Source: an uncultured Akkermansia sp.
GTDB lineage: Bacteria; Verrucomicrobiota; Verrucomicrobiia; Verrucomicrobiales; Akkermansiaceae
Length of the DNA stretch: 64,000 nt
Direction of reading: 5' to 3'
Assembly: GCA_947589345.1 (NCBI GenBank)
Contig: CANQAC010000004.1
Coordinates: forward strand, 1-64,000
Both the position numbers and the translations under genes were made by a program. This document shows positions 47,574 through 58,633 of the stretch, piece by piece (positions within the stretch are counted from its first letter, which is position 1; each line of letters begins with the position of its first letter). Under the pieces are notes generated by a model. That model saw nothing but the letters and a program-made list of their open reading frames with translations. It searched no databases and was not told the DNA's origin.

Positions 47574-48413
47574 ATGAGTACTTACACGTCGCCTGCCAAG
47601 GTGAATCTCTCCCTGCGCATCAAAGGCAAAAGACCGGATGGCTACCACGACGTCGATATGGTGATGGCAAAGCTCGACTTAGCAGATGAGCTCGACTTTC
47701 ATAACTCTCGCACGACTACCTTGCTCTGTGATTCCCCTGGTTTACCTACTGATGAAAGAAATCTCGTCATTAAGGCTATTCTTGAGTTTGAAAAACGCTA
47801 CGGCCGCAAAGCTAAACAACGCATCACCCTTACTAAGCACATTCCACAGGCCGCCGGTTTAGGTGGAGGTTCATCGAATGCGGCCACGACGCTTCTCGCT
47901 GTCAATGACATCTTGGGTACTCAGTTTTCGCCAGAGGAACTCTCCGAAATGGCTGCTGCAGTGGGGAGCGATGTCCCCTTTTTCCTGAATCCTGTCCTGA
48001 GTCGTTGTCAAGGACGCGGTGAGCTGGTGCGTCCCCTCCAGGCCTTTGGATCTTGGTCAAACCCCATTGTGCTTCTCAAACCTCAATTCGGAGTTAGCAC
48101 ACCTTGGGCGTACGGAGCCTATGCTGATTGCCGACGGCGACGCGAGGTATGCTTTGATACGCAGACGGTGCGCGGCCTGCGTATGAGCAATGATCTGGAA
48201 CGTCCCGTGTTCAATAAATTCCCTTTTCTGGCTGTCATGAAGATGTGGCTGCTTGAGCAGCCCGGTGTGCAAGCTGCTCTTATGAGCGGCAGCGGCTCCT
48301 GCATGTTCGCCCTCACCGATTCCCTTGAACAGGCGCAGGCCATTGCCTCAGCAGCTAAAGAGCAACTCGACTCTACCCTCTTCACCTTCTGCGGCACAGT
48401 CAATCCTCAATGA
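47574..48413 (+). CDS. ispE: 4-diphosphocytidyl-2-C-methyl-D-erythritol kinase
   Basis: GHMP kinase: 'SPAKVNLSLRIKGKRPDGYHDVDMVM', 'KHIPQAAGLGGGSSNAATTL', 'GSGSCMFAL'. Confidence 0.95.
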   Translation: MSTYTSPAKVNLSLRIKGKRPDGYHDVDMVMAKLDLADELDFHNSRTTTLLCDSPGLPTDERNLVIKAILEFEKRYGRKAKQRITLTKHIPQAAGLGGGSSNAATTLLAVNDILGTQFSPEELSEMAAAVGSDVPFFLNPVLSRCQGRGELVRPLQAFGSWSNPIVLLKPQFGVSTPWAYGAYADCRRRREVCFDTQTVRGLRMSNDLERPVFNKFPFLAVMKMWLLEQPGVQAALMSGSGSCMFALTDSLEQAQAIASAAKEQLDSTLFTFCGTVNPQ

Positions 48414-49516
48414 GTTATTCCTCCACTGACGACGTGCGAAACCGACAACTGCTCGCTGTGGCTGAGGATCAGTTGACCGGCTTTTATCCACACCCGTTCG
48501 ATGAGTTGGCCGCGCGCTGCCACATGTCGGCTCAGGAAGTGCTTTCACGCATTGGAGAGCTGCTCCGCGCCGGCATCATTCGCAGTATCCGACAAACGTT
48601 ACTGAACACACAGCTCACACCCGGGTGTCTCACAGCCTGGCAGCTCCCCGAAAATCGTCTACAGACCGCTTTCGAATGGCTCATCCAGCATGATCCGTTT
48701 TCCGGGCATGTCGTCCTTCGAGAGCCGGAAATACCCAACCACCCCAGCGCCGTTTTCCGATTGTGGACAACTCTGCGCTTGCCGATCGGCGTTTCCAGCA
48801 GTGTGGAGAATCACTGCCAATTAGTCGCGCGGCGCATTGGCGCCACACGTTTTGTATGCATGCCGGCGGCAGGCATGTTCCGGCTCAGCGTAGGGCATAT
48901 GCGCAGAGCCGGCTTGCCACCCGGCACGTTGGACGATGTAGAACCGCGTATGCAGCGGCCCTCTGCCCCATGTCTCACATCTCAACAGAAGCTCGTTCTT
49001 CACAGTCTGCGCACCCCTCTCTCGCACGCGGATCTTAACCGCGATCCCTGGGTGCCACGCGCTGCCGCTGTCGGCATGTCTCCCCAAGATTTTTACAATA
49101 CAGCCGCCCAACTCGTGGATGCAGGGCTGCTGGGGCGCTTTGCTGTGGTGCTTAACCACACTCACCCGGATACTCAACGAACTGCCGGTACTGCCAAGGC
49201 AGCCTTGCTGATGTGGGCCGTTCCCATTGGCACGGAAGAGCGAGCCGGCAGTATTTGTGCCCGCCACGTGTGTATGACCCATTGTTACTTTCGTAGCGGT
49301 TCAGAACCTATCGGCGGCACTCAAATTATGGGCATGGTACACGGCGCATCGCGTGCAGCTGTTCGCGCTCACAAATCCGCCATTGATGCAGCTCTTTCCG
49401 CCGCAGGCATCCCCCTATTGCATTCTCAGATGCTCTGGACGTCCCGCGCACACATCCGCCCATCGGAGCAAGATCCTTCACTTTATCACCGCTGGCTGAA
49501 CAACTTCGCCAGGTGA
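48410..49516 (+). CDS. Fused two-domain AhbA/AhbB (NirD/NirL)-like siroheme decarboxylase, Lrp/AsnC-like fold
   Basis: Two HTH + AsnC-ligand-like halves; C-half 'AAQLVDAGLLGRFAVVLNHTHPDTQRTAGTAKAALLMWAVPIGTEERAGSICARHVCMTHCYFRS', N-half 'ELLRAGIIRSIRQTLLNTQL...VFRLWTTLRLP'. Confidence 0.7.
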   Translation: MSYSSTDDVRNRQLLAVAEDQLTGFYPHPFDELAARCHMSAQEVLSRIGELLRAGIIRSIRQTLLNTQLTPGCLTAWQLPENRLQTAFEWLIQHDPFSGHVVLREPEIPNHPSAVFRLWTTLRLPIGVSSSVENHCQLVARRIGATRFVCMPAAGMFRLSVGHMRRAGLPPGTLDDVEPRMQRPSAPCLTSQQKLVLHSLRTPLSHADLNRDPWVPRAAAVGMSPQDFYNTAAQLVDAGLLGRFAVVLNHTHPDTQRTAGTAKAALLMWAVPIGTEERAGSICARHVCMTHCYFRSGSEPIGGTQIMGMVHGASRAAVRAHKSAIDAALSAAGIPLLHSQMLWTSRAHIRPSEQDPSLYHRWLNNFAR

Positions 49517-49552
49517 ACCACTGTCCCGATATCGTCGTGTAATCCGCGTCGT

Positions 49553-51136
49553 CTAGTGGATGCGCTTAAGCAACCAATGCAACAAGTCCGTGATGCGAAC
49601 GCGCTCTTGTTCCATACTGTCGCGGTGGCGAATGGTGACCGTATCTTTCAGCGAAGCATCTCCGCCCTCACCGAGGGTTTCAAAATCAACAGTGATGCAG
49701 AAGGGTGTCCCGATCTCATCCTGTCGCCTGTAGCGGCGACCAACAGCCCCAGCTTCATCGTAAAACACATTCATGTAACGCTGAAGCATTGCTTCAATCT
49801 CATGAGCAATGCGCACTTGTTCCTCATTCTTTTTGAGCAGCGGGAAGATAGCCGCTTTCACCGGCGCCATGCGCGGATGAAAATGCATCACCGTGCGTAT
49901 ATCGCTTTTGCCTTCCTGGCACAATTCCTCCTCATCAAACGCCTCACAAATGAGTGCAAGTACGGTGCGGTCGCACCCGGCAGAGGGTTCAACCACGTGC
50001 GGCACGAATCGTTCGCGCGTCGCTTCATCGAAATATTCCATGGGCTTGCCGGAGCCCTCCTGATGACGAGTCAAATCGTAATTTGTGCGGTAGGCAATAC
50101 CCTGAAGCTCCTGCATCCCGAACGGGAATGCGTATTCCAGATCATAGGTCTTCTTGGAATAAAATGCTCTCTCGCCATCCGGCACATCAAGCACATGGAT
50201 TTTTTCACGCGGTATGCCGATATTTTCGTAAAAGCTCATGCAACGTTCCAACCACTCATCAGTGAGCCGCAATCCATCCTCTTCCCGGCAGAAATACTCA
50301 ATTTCCATCTGCTCAAACTCTCGAGAACGAAAGGTAAAGTTACGCGGATTGATCTCGTTACGGAAAGATTTGCCGATCTGCGCGATACCAAAGGGCAACT
50401 TCATCCGTGAGCTGTCCAGGATATTCTTGTACTGGCAGAAAATGCTCTGGGCTGTCTCCGGTCTCAGCCAGCCAGTGCTGGCAGGATCGTTTTCATCTGA
50501 CGCGGCCCCAATGGTCGTACGAAACATCAGATTGAAGGAACGCGCCTCCGTCACCAGCGAACCGTTTGCCGGGTTGTAGCGTACGGTATCTTTTACAAAT
50601 TGAGTACTCTCTCCCGTCAGCTCAATGTCCGTCGGCTGAGTCTTACCGCCGGCCATTTGCGCATAATATTGCAGCGCGCCCTTGCGAGCAACTTTGGCGT
50701 CTTTTTCTTCCTCACTCGGCTCCAGCATAGAAAACTCCTTGCTTGTCTTCCAGCTTCCATCCTTCTTCGCAGCGCCTTTCCACCAGTACGCCACTCCACT
50801 CTGCGCGGGAATTTGGTCGGCTCTCAGTCGTTCTTTGCTCAACAAACAATCGCACAAAGGATCCGTGAATCCGCTCACGTGACCGCTGGCTACCAGCACA
50901 GAATTATGCGTGAGTATGGCTCCGTCCATCCCAACAATATCCGGCCGTTCTTGGACATTCACACGCCACCAATATTCTTTCAAGTTGCGCTTCAGCTCTA
51001 CCCCCAGCGGACCGTAGTCCCAACATCCGTTCAATCCGCCATAAATTTCAGCTGATTGGAATATAAACCCCCTACGTTTGCAAAGGCTCACTATTTTTTC
51101 CATCCGGATTGGATCTGTATCTTTGCGGTCAGCCAT
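49553..51136 (-). CDS. glyQS: Glycyl-tRNA synthetase (single-chain type)
   Basis: 'IVSLCKRRGFIFQSAEIYGGLNGCWDYGPLGVELKRNLKEYWW', 'RPETAQSIFCQYKNILDSSRMKLPFGIAQIGKSFRNEINPRNFTFRSREFEQMEIEYF'. Start reset to MADRKD. Confidence 0.96.
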   Translation of the reverse strand: MADRKDTDPIRMEKIVSLCKRRGFIFQSAEIYGGLNGCWDYGPLGVELKRNLKEYWWRVNVQERPDIVGMDGAILTHNSVLVASGHVSGFTDPLCDCLLSKERLRADQIPAQSGVAYWWKGAAKKDGSWKTSKEFSMLEPSEEEKDAKVARKGALQYYAQMAGGKTQPTDIELTGESTQFVKDTVRYNPANGSLVTEARSFNLMFRTTIGAASDENDPASTGWLRPETAQSIFCQYKNILDSSRMKLPFGIAQIGKSFRNEINPRNFTFRSREFEQMEIEYFCREEDGLRLTDEWLERCMSFYENIGIPREKIHVLDVPDGERAFYSKKTYDLEYAFPFGMQELQGIAYRTNYDLTRHQEGSGKPMEYFDEATRERFVPHVVEPSAGCDRTVLALICEAFDEEELCQEGKSDIRTVMHFHPRMAPVKAAIFPLLKKNEEQVRIAHEIEAMLQRYMNVFYDEAGAVGRRYRRQDEIGTPFCITVDFETLGEGGDASLKDTVTIRHRDSMEQERVRITDLLHWLLKRIH

Positions 51137-51146
51137 AACGGTGTTC

Positions 51147-51174
51147 ATTCTACCTCATTTACTTCCCTTTGCAA
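51147..51174 (-). promoter_or_regulatory. Sigma70-like promoter of glycyl-tRNA synthetase gene, -10 box 10 nt before ATG
   Basis: TTGCAA-16-TAGAAT then GAACACCGTT then ATG (51136). Confidence 0.55.
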
Positions 51175-51330
51175 GCAGAATTCACTCTCCCCTGAAGCGA
51201 GAGCTCTGTCCCGAATCTGCTTGATCATAGAAGAGCCTTTTGCGCTTCGTTTTACGGCCTTTCTCCCGCCCTACCTTCTTTGACTCTCAATGGGGCAATT
51301 TACTGATTCTGAGGATGGCGAAGTTTCGGC

Positions 51331-51359
51331 TTGCATGCAACCGGCAAAGCAGGTATGCT
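51331..51359 (+). promoter_or_regulatory. Sigma70-like promoter of recA, -10 box 10 nt before ATG
   Basis: TTGCAT-17-TATGCT then GAGAGGCAGT then ATG (51370). Confidence 0.5.
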
Positions 51360-51369
51360 GAGAGGCAGT

Positions 51370-52398
51370 ATGAGCAAGGAAACGACACCGGAACAGGAGA
51401 AGATACGCGCGCAGAGACAGCGTGCATTGGATGCAGCAATGCTGCAAATACAAAAGGATTTTGGAGAGAACGCCATCGTACGCTTGGGTGACCAGAAGAA
51501 AATGGAGGTGGATGTGATACCGACGGGGAATCTACTGATCGACCGGGCATTGGGCGTAGGAGGTTTCCCGCGCGGACGAGTAGTGGAGGTCTTTGGACCT
51601 GAATCTTCCGGAAAAACGACACTGACACTCACAGCTATTGCACAAGCTCAAAAAGCAGGAGGCTTGGCGGCTTTTATTGACGTGGAACATGCGCTAGATC
51701 CTTCATACGCTGCAAAGTTGGGGGTAAACTTGGATGACCTGCTCGTCTCCCAGCCGGGAAGCGGCGAGGAAGCCCTGCAAATTTGCGAAGCTTTGGTGCG
51801 CTCGAACACCGTCGACGTGATTGTGGTGGACTCGGTAGCAGCATTGGTAACGCGGCAAGAACTGGAAGGTGACATCGGCGACAGCACGGTGGGCGCTCAA
51901 GCGCGCCTGATGAGTGCGGCTTTGCGCAAACTCACGTCGCTCATAGCGAAAGCGCGTACGGTGTGCATTTTTACCAACCAAATACGCGAGAAAATCGGCG
52001 TGATGTTCGGCAATCCGGAAACCACCCCTGGCGGACGAGCGTTGAAGTTTTACGCGTCTGTGCGCTGCGATATTCGCCGTATCGGGCAAATCAAAGGAAC
52101 TGACGGCTCTGTGGCGGGCAACCGCACCAAACTGAAAGTGGTGAAGAATAAAGTTGCGCCTCCTTTTACGGAATGCGAGTTTGATATCATGTACAACGAG
52201 GGTATCTCCTCCGTCGGAAGCCTGATTGACCTGGCCATGGAGTACGACATTATCCAGAAACGTGGATCGTGGTTCAGCTACAACGGCGCCCAACTTGCAC
52301 AGGGGCGCGACGCTGCTAAAGATGAACTACGAAAGAACCCGGAGTTGTATGCCGAGGTGGAAGCAAAGGTCCGTGCTAAACTCGACGAGAAGAAGTAA
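51370..52398 (+). CDS. recA: Recombinase RecA
   Basis: '[18 protein letters not shown]', '[39 protein letters not shown]', '[30 protein letters not shown]'. Confidence 0.98.
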   Translation: MSKETTPEQEKIRAQRQRALDAAMLQIQKDFGENAIVRLGDQKKMEVDVIPTGNLLIDRALGVGGFPRGRVVEVFGPESSGKTTLTLTAIAQAQKAGGLAAFIDVEHALDPSYAAKLGVNLDDLLVSQPGSGEEALQICEALVRSNTVDVIVVDSVAALVTRQELEGDIGDSTVGAQARLMSAALRKLTSLIAKARTVCIFTNQIREKIGVMFGNPETTPGGRALKFYASVRCDIRRIGQIKGTDGSVAGNRTKLKVVKNKVAPPFTECEFDIMYNEGISSVGSLIDLAMEYDIIQKRGSWFSYNGAQLAQGRDAAKDELRKNPELYAEVEAKVRAKLDEKK

Positions 52399-52416
52399 CC
52401 GCTTTCTCTGCGCGAT

Positions 52417-52453
52417 ATAAAACCCATTTGTCTTTCAGGCAAATGGGTTTTAT
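52417..52453. terminator. Bidirectional intrinsic terminator between convergent recA and purQ
   Basis: 14-bp perfect inverted repeat ATAAAACCCATTTG / CAAATGGGTTTTAT with 9-nt loop; A- and T-rich flanks serve both directions. Confidence 0.9.
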
Positions 52454-52458
52454 TTTGG

Positions 52459-53166
52459 TCACTTCAATGCCTCAAAAGCCCCTTTGAAGAAATAGTAGCC
52501 CCAACCCCAATCCGAGTCGCCGCTCCAGTCCGGGTCATAATGGTGGCGTGGGCGCAGGAAACGCTCCGGGTGCGGCATAAGCCCCATGGCTCGCCCGGTG
52601 GGATCCTGGAGTCCCGCGATACGCAACTCAGAGCCATTGTGGTTATCTGCATATTGCAAAGCCACGCAACCATGATCCAAATACTTTTGGGCATCACCAG
52701 GTTCGCAAACAAGCCGACCTTCTGCGTGGGCAGAGGGGAGTTCAAACTCATCGGGCAAAAACTGAGTAAACGGGCATGAGCGAGACACTTTCACCAAGCG
52801 ATCCCACACGCACTCAAACCTCTCAGATCTATTCCAGATAAGCGAAGCTTTCGGAAGGATACCAAGTTTAGTAAGGATTTGGAAACCATTGCAGATACCA
52901 AACAGGAAACCTCCGTCCGCGTGATGTTTCTGCAAAGAATCTCCGAGAAATCGCTCCGTTTCAAGTTGAGCAAGACGTCCGCTCATCACGTAGTCCCCGT
53001 ACGAAAAGCCACCGGAGAAAACGATGAGTTGTGCTTGAGCAACATGCGCAGGCGTTGCCGTGGCAATGGGTTGCACTTGCGTCGAAAACCCTGCAACACT
53101 CAGCGCTCGCTCGGTCTCCGCGTCGCAGTTGGTGCCGGGATATTTGAGAAGAAGGGCGTGAGGCAT
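52459..53166 (-). CDS. purQ: Phosphoribosylformylglycinamidine synthase, glutaminase subunit
   Basis: 'ALLLKYPGTNCDAETERAL', 'VFSGGFSYGDYVMSGRLAQLE', 'GFLFGICNGFQILTKLGILP', C-terminal 'MGLMPHPERF'. Confidence 0.95.
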   Translation of the reverse strand: MPHALLLKYPGTNCDAETERALSVAGFSTQVQPIATATPAHVAQAQLIVFSGGFSYGDYVMSGRLAQLETERFLGDSLQKHHADGGFLFGICNGFQILTKLGILPKASLIWNRSERFECVWDRLVKVSRSCPFTQFLPDEFELPSAHAEGRLVCEPGDAQKYLDHGCVALQYADNHNGSELRIAGLQDPTGRAMGLMPHPERFLRPRHHYDPDWSGDSDWGWGYYFFKGAFEALK

Positions 53167-53171
53167 GCTTT

Positions 53172-55568
53172 TTAATAGTATGGGGTTAATCCGTGTTTCC
53201 AAATATGTTTAAGCTCTGCTATACCAGCCTGCAGCACCACTCGGCCGCCGGCTTTGAAAGTGAGTTTGTCATCCGCAGTTGTGCCGCCGATACGCGCACA
53301 AGGACGCCCCGACATGGCTTGGGCAAACATGTCTGCCATGTCTTCATCCACCTCCACGAGAAAACGACCTGTACTCTCTGCAAAACACGGGATGACATAG
53401 TTGCTCCATCCGTGTTGCGAGGGGAGGGAATCCAAATCAATCTGCACACCAGCCTTACCGGAGAAAGCCATTTCCGCCGCCGCAACGGCCAACCCTCCTT
53501 CGGAAACATCATGAGCGGCCAACACAAGGCCCTTGGTCAATGCTTTTTCGTAGTATTGCTTGTAAGTAACAAAGTTGGCAGCGCAATCCGTTTGTGGCAC
53601 TCTCGCATCAACGATACCATGGCGACGAGCGTACACAGAACCACCAATCTCATCTTCCGTGTAACCGACCAGGAACAGGGCACTGCCACGATGGCGCAAG
53701 GGTGCTCCGCACACGTGTTGGACATCGTCCACCACACCGACCCCCGAACAAAGGAATGTAACGGGGATATTCACAGGTCCACGCTCCGTTTCAAAGTAGT
53801 TGTAGAAAGAGTCCTTACCAGAAACGTACGGTGCACCATACGCCAATGCAGCATCACGAATGCCTTTGGCACATTCCACGAGGCGACCAAGTTCCGTCGG
53901 GCTTTCCGGATTACCCATGCAAAAGTTATCCAACAAGGCAATCTTGTCCGGGTTTGTCCCACTGATAATCAGCTGACGTACGGTTTCATCCACGGTGCCA
54001 ACACCCATGGCATAGGGGTCAGTCTTGCCCCACTCAGGCAGAATAGCCAAAGCCAGGCTCATCAGTTTGTCTGAACCGTCAATATCAATAACTGACGCAT
54101 CCTGAGGAGCATCTGCCGAGGCCCCGGCAAGCGGCTTCAGCACAGTGTTGCCCTGCACTTCGTGGTCGTACTCTCGGATAATCGGCTCACGAGAAACGAT
54201 GGCAAAGTCTCCAATTACCTCCTTCAAATCGTCCGTCAAGTGAGAGTCATCAAGCGCCAAACCTACGTGAGCAGGCGAGGGGGTGAAAACGGAGACTAAA
54301 TGTTTGGTGGGCGCCTCATGGAGCTTGGAATTATCCAGCTCGCATACCAGCTCTCCGCTGTGCCATACGCGTAGCACGCCAGAATCGTTAGATTCACCCA
54401 ACACCGTCATCTCCGTCTGAAATGTGTCCGCTAAGCGTTGCAGCTCCGGCACATTTTCCGGCTTCACTGCAAGTACCATGCGTTCCTGAGATTCAGAAAG
54501 AAAAATCTGCCACGACTGTAACCCTTCCTCCTTGAGCGGAGCTCGCTCCAAGTAGATATTTCCACCCGTCTCGGAGAGCATCTCGCCAGCAGCGGAAGAG
54601 AAGCCTCCTGCGCCGCAATCCGTCACAAACTCGATAAGCCCCCGTTCCCGAGCTTCCAATATCACATCCAGCGTCTTTTTCTCTTCAATGGGGTTGCCAA
54701 TCTGCACCGCCTGTTGGTCCTCAGCCGCTGAAGCCTCCCCCATGGCGGCCGAGGAAAAAGTAGCGCCATGCAAGCCGTCCTTCCCGGTTCGGCCCCCGAT
54801 AACAACCACAGACAGTCCAGGACTCATCTCTTTAGCTATATCAGCCTGAGGGATCACACCGGCTGTGCCGCAAAAGACCAGCGGATTGTAGATGTAAGCC
54901 GGGTCAAATTGAATGGCGCCCGACGTCGTTGGAATGCCCATGCGGTTACCGTAGTCGCGAACGCCATGCACCACCCCGCGCATAATGCCCAAAGGATGAA
55001 TGATATTATGTCCCTCCACAAGTTCTTGGGGAGTATCAGGGGCGCCAAAGCAGAACACATCGAGATTTGCAATGGGTTTGGCTCCCTTCCCTGCGCCCAG
55101 AATATCGCGAATCACACCGCCTAGCCCAGTATTTGCTCCTGCATACGGTTCAATAGCGCTCGGGTGATTATGAGTCTCCGCTTTCAAACAAACGGAGTAT
55201 TTATCATCCAATCGAATGAACCCGGCGTTATCCACAAAGCAGCTTAGTACAAACCCAGGTTTACGCGCCATAATCTCCTTGCTCGGGCGCTGGATGAATG
55301 TTTTGTACATGCTTTGAATCTGCTCCGTCTGCCCATTCACCGAGTGGTCCACCGTAGCGGCGAAGATACGGTGTTTGCAGTGTTCCGACCAAGTCTGAGC
55401 GATGACTTCCAGTTCTACATCGGTTGGCTCGCGACCAATATCACGGAATATCTGCTGCACCACGAGCATGTCCTCAGTGGAGAGCGATAGCTTCATGTCG
55501 TGACTCAACTGAGCGAGAGCCTGCTCATTGAGGTCGCGTATCGGTATCGTGTGGTAGGTTGCTGGCAT
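53172..55568 (-). CDS. purL: Phosphoribosylformylglycinamidine synthase, large subunit
   Basis: 'QTWSEHCKHRIFAATVDH', 'KAETHNHPSAIEPYAGANTGLGGVIRDILGAGKGAKPIANLDVFCFG'. Start reset to MPATYHTI. Confidence 0.96.
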   Translation of the reverse strand: MPATYHTIPIRDLNEQALAQLSHDMKLSLSTEDMLVVQQIFRDIGREPTDVELEVIAQTWSEHCKHRIFAATVDHSVNGQTEQIQSMYKTFIQRPSKEIMARKPGFVLSCFVDNAGFIRLDDKYSVCLKAETHNHPSAIEPYAGANTGLGGVIRDILGAGKGAKPIANLDVFCFGAPDTPQELVEGHNIIHPLGIMRGVVHGVRDYGNRMGIPTTSGAIQFDPAYIYNPLVFCGTAGVIPQADIAKEMSPGLSVVVIGGRTGKDGLHGATFSSAAMGEASAAEDQQAVQIGNPIEEKKTLDVILEARERGLIEFVTDCGAGGFSSAAGEMLSETGGNIYLERAPLKEEGLQSWQIFLSESQERMVLAVKPENVPELQRLADTFQTEMTVLGESNDSGVLRVWHSGELVCELDNSKLHEAPTKHLVSVFTPSPAHVGLALDDSHLTDDLKEVIGDFAIVSREPIIREYDHEVQGNTVLKPLAGASADAPQDASVIDIDGSDKLMSLALAILPEWGKTDPYAMGVGTVDETVRQLIISGTNPDKIALLDNFCMGNPESPTELGRLVECAKGIRDAALAYGAPYVSGKDSFYNYFETERGPVNIPVTFLCSGVGVVDDVQHVCGAPLRHRGSALFLVGYTEDEIGGSVYARRHGIVDARVPQTDCAANFVTYKQYYEKALTKGLVLAAHDVSEGGLAVAAAEMAFSGKAGVQIDLDSLPSQHGWSNYVIPCFAESTGRFLVEVDEDMADMFAQAMSGRPCARIGGTTADDKLTFKAGGRVVLQAGIAELKHIWKHGLTPYY

Positions 55569-55570
55569 AA

Positions 55571-56020
55571 TTAACGGACGCTCCAAGTGTGGATAGCGGG
55601 GTTGCACACATCTTTGCAAAAGCGTTCTGCAAGTGCTGCTCGGTCACCCTCGCCAAAGATGTAAAGGTTTTGAGTGATGGTAAGAGTTCGTAAAGAGAAT
55701 GGGAGCCCTTTGCGACCCGCATAATTTGTCATGATGGCTTCCTTTTCCAGGTCAAGCGCCCCTTTTTTGATACCATAGGAAATGCAAAAAAGTTCTCCGG
55801 TGAGGGCGGGCTGTCCGCTTTCTTCTACCCGCTGCGAGATAGGATCCACCAACACACGGCGCATATATTCGCGCGCCGACTCCACATCCCCATCGCACTC
55901 CACAGTGTAAAAGCGTGTGTGATTATAGGTGAGCTTGTCCGCTATCGGCGTGTAGAGCAGCTTATTGGCATCAGCGGCTGCCTGAAAACGACTGAATACT
56001 TCAAATGTAAGCGTAGCCAT
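55571..56020 (-). CDS. Tandem PurS-like protein (FGAM synthase small subunit, duplicated domain)
   Basis: C-half 'ISYGIKKGALDLEKEAI...LRTLTITQNLYIFGEGDRAALAERFCKDVCNPAIHTW' fits PurS; N-half shows the same late pattern 'FYTVECDGDVESAREYMRRVLVDPISQ'; immediately precedes purL. Confidence 0.7.
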   Translation of the reverse strand: MATLTFEVFSRFQAAADANKLLYTPIADKLTYNHTRFYTVECDGDVESAREYMRRVLVDPISQRVEESGQPALTGELFCISYGIKKGALDLEKEAIMTNYAGRKGLPFSLRTLTITQNLYIFGEGDRAALAERFCKDVCNPAIHTWSVR

Positions 56021-56056
56021 GGCTCCGGATTGGGTGGATGAAGACAGCGCTCACCC

Positions 56057-56761
56057 TTATTTCTGCAGGCGACTGAGCACCTCCGCATATGATTCCATGA
56101 ACTCGCCGAGGCCTTGTCGGAAACGGTCCTTGTCCATCTTCTTGCCGGTGGCGACGTCCCAAAGGCGGCACGTATCCGGGGAGATTTCGTCCGCTAGCAC
56201 GATCTGCTTGGGATCTGTGGCCAGACGCCCAAACTCAATTTTGAAGTCAATGAGGCGCAGGTTAGCCTTCAGGAAAAACTCTTTGAGAGTCTCATTGATC
56301 AGTAGAGCCATTCTCTTGATGTAGGCACATTCCTCCTCCGTGGCAGCACCCATCTCCCGAGCATAGTCGTCGTTGATAAACGGGTCATTGAGGGCATCAT
56401 CCTTGTAAGAAAACTCCACGATGGGCTTTGTGAAAGCGGTACCTTCCTTCACCCCCATCCGCTTGGAGAACGATCCGGCCGCCACGTTGCGTACGATCAC
56501 CTCCAACGGCATGATACTCACCTTCTTGACCAAAAGATTAATGTCATCAACATCACCCACGAGGTGCGTTTTCACGCCTTTGCCCTCAAGCATCTTGTAG
56601 ATGATCAACGTGATGGCTTTATTCATGCGGCCTTTGTTTTCAAAATCTTCTTTTTTCACCCCATTAAATGCAGTGGCGGAGTCTTTGTACTCCATGCGCA
56701 ACACGTTGGGATCTTCCGTCGTAAACAGTCTTTTGGCTTTACCTTCGTATATGGGTTCCAT
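56057..56761 (-). CDS. purC: SAICAR synthase
   Basis: 'EPIYEGKAKRLFTTEDPNVLRMEYKDSATAFNG', 'LIDFKIEFGRLATDPKQIVLADEISPDTCRLWD'. Start reset to MEPIYEGK. Confidence 0.96.
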   Translation of the reverse strand: MEPIYEGKAKRLFTTEDPNVLRMEYKDSATAFNGVKKEDFENKGRMNKAITLIIYKMLEGKGVKTHLVGDVDDINLLVKKVSIMPLEVIVRNVAAGSFSKRMGVKEGTAFTKPIVEFSYKDDALNDPFINDDYAREMGAATEEECAYIKRMALLINETLKEFFLKANLRLIDFKIEFGRLATDPKQIVLADEISPDTCRLWDVATGKKMDKDRFRQGLGEFMESYAEVLSRLQK

Positions 56762-56795
56762 GGCGTGAGTGGGGTGTGCTTTCAGCCCCGCGCCA

Positions 56796-56823
56796 ACTAT
56801 ACGCTCCCTCACCCGAATGTCAA
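56796..56823 (-). promoter_or_regulatory. Sigma70-like promoter of purC with normal leader
   Basis: TTGACA-16-TATAGT, 34 nt before the purC ATG. Confidence 0.6.
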
Positions 56824-56959
56824 GCTGTATTTGCTCAGTGAATGCGGGCACTCTGGCACAAAAAAATGAATGCAGCGATAGCATTGGCGAAGAACCTACA
56901 AAAACCGGCGCGCCAGCCAAAGCGGACGCGCCGGGATACAAACAGTAGTCGAAAGCAGC

Positions 56960-58624
<1,665 letters not shown>

Positions 58625-58633
58625 TTAAGTGTG

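Noticed and set aside
49556-50410. 284-aa forward ORF opposite glycyl-tRNA synthetase
   Set aside because: Shadow ORF; the opposite frame is an unmistakable synthetase.
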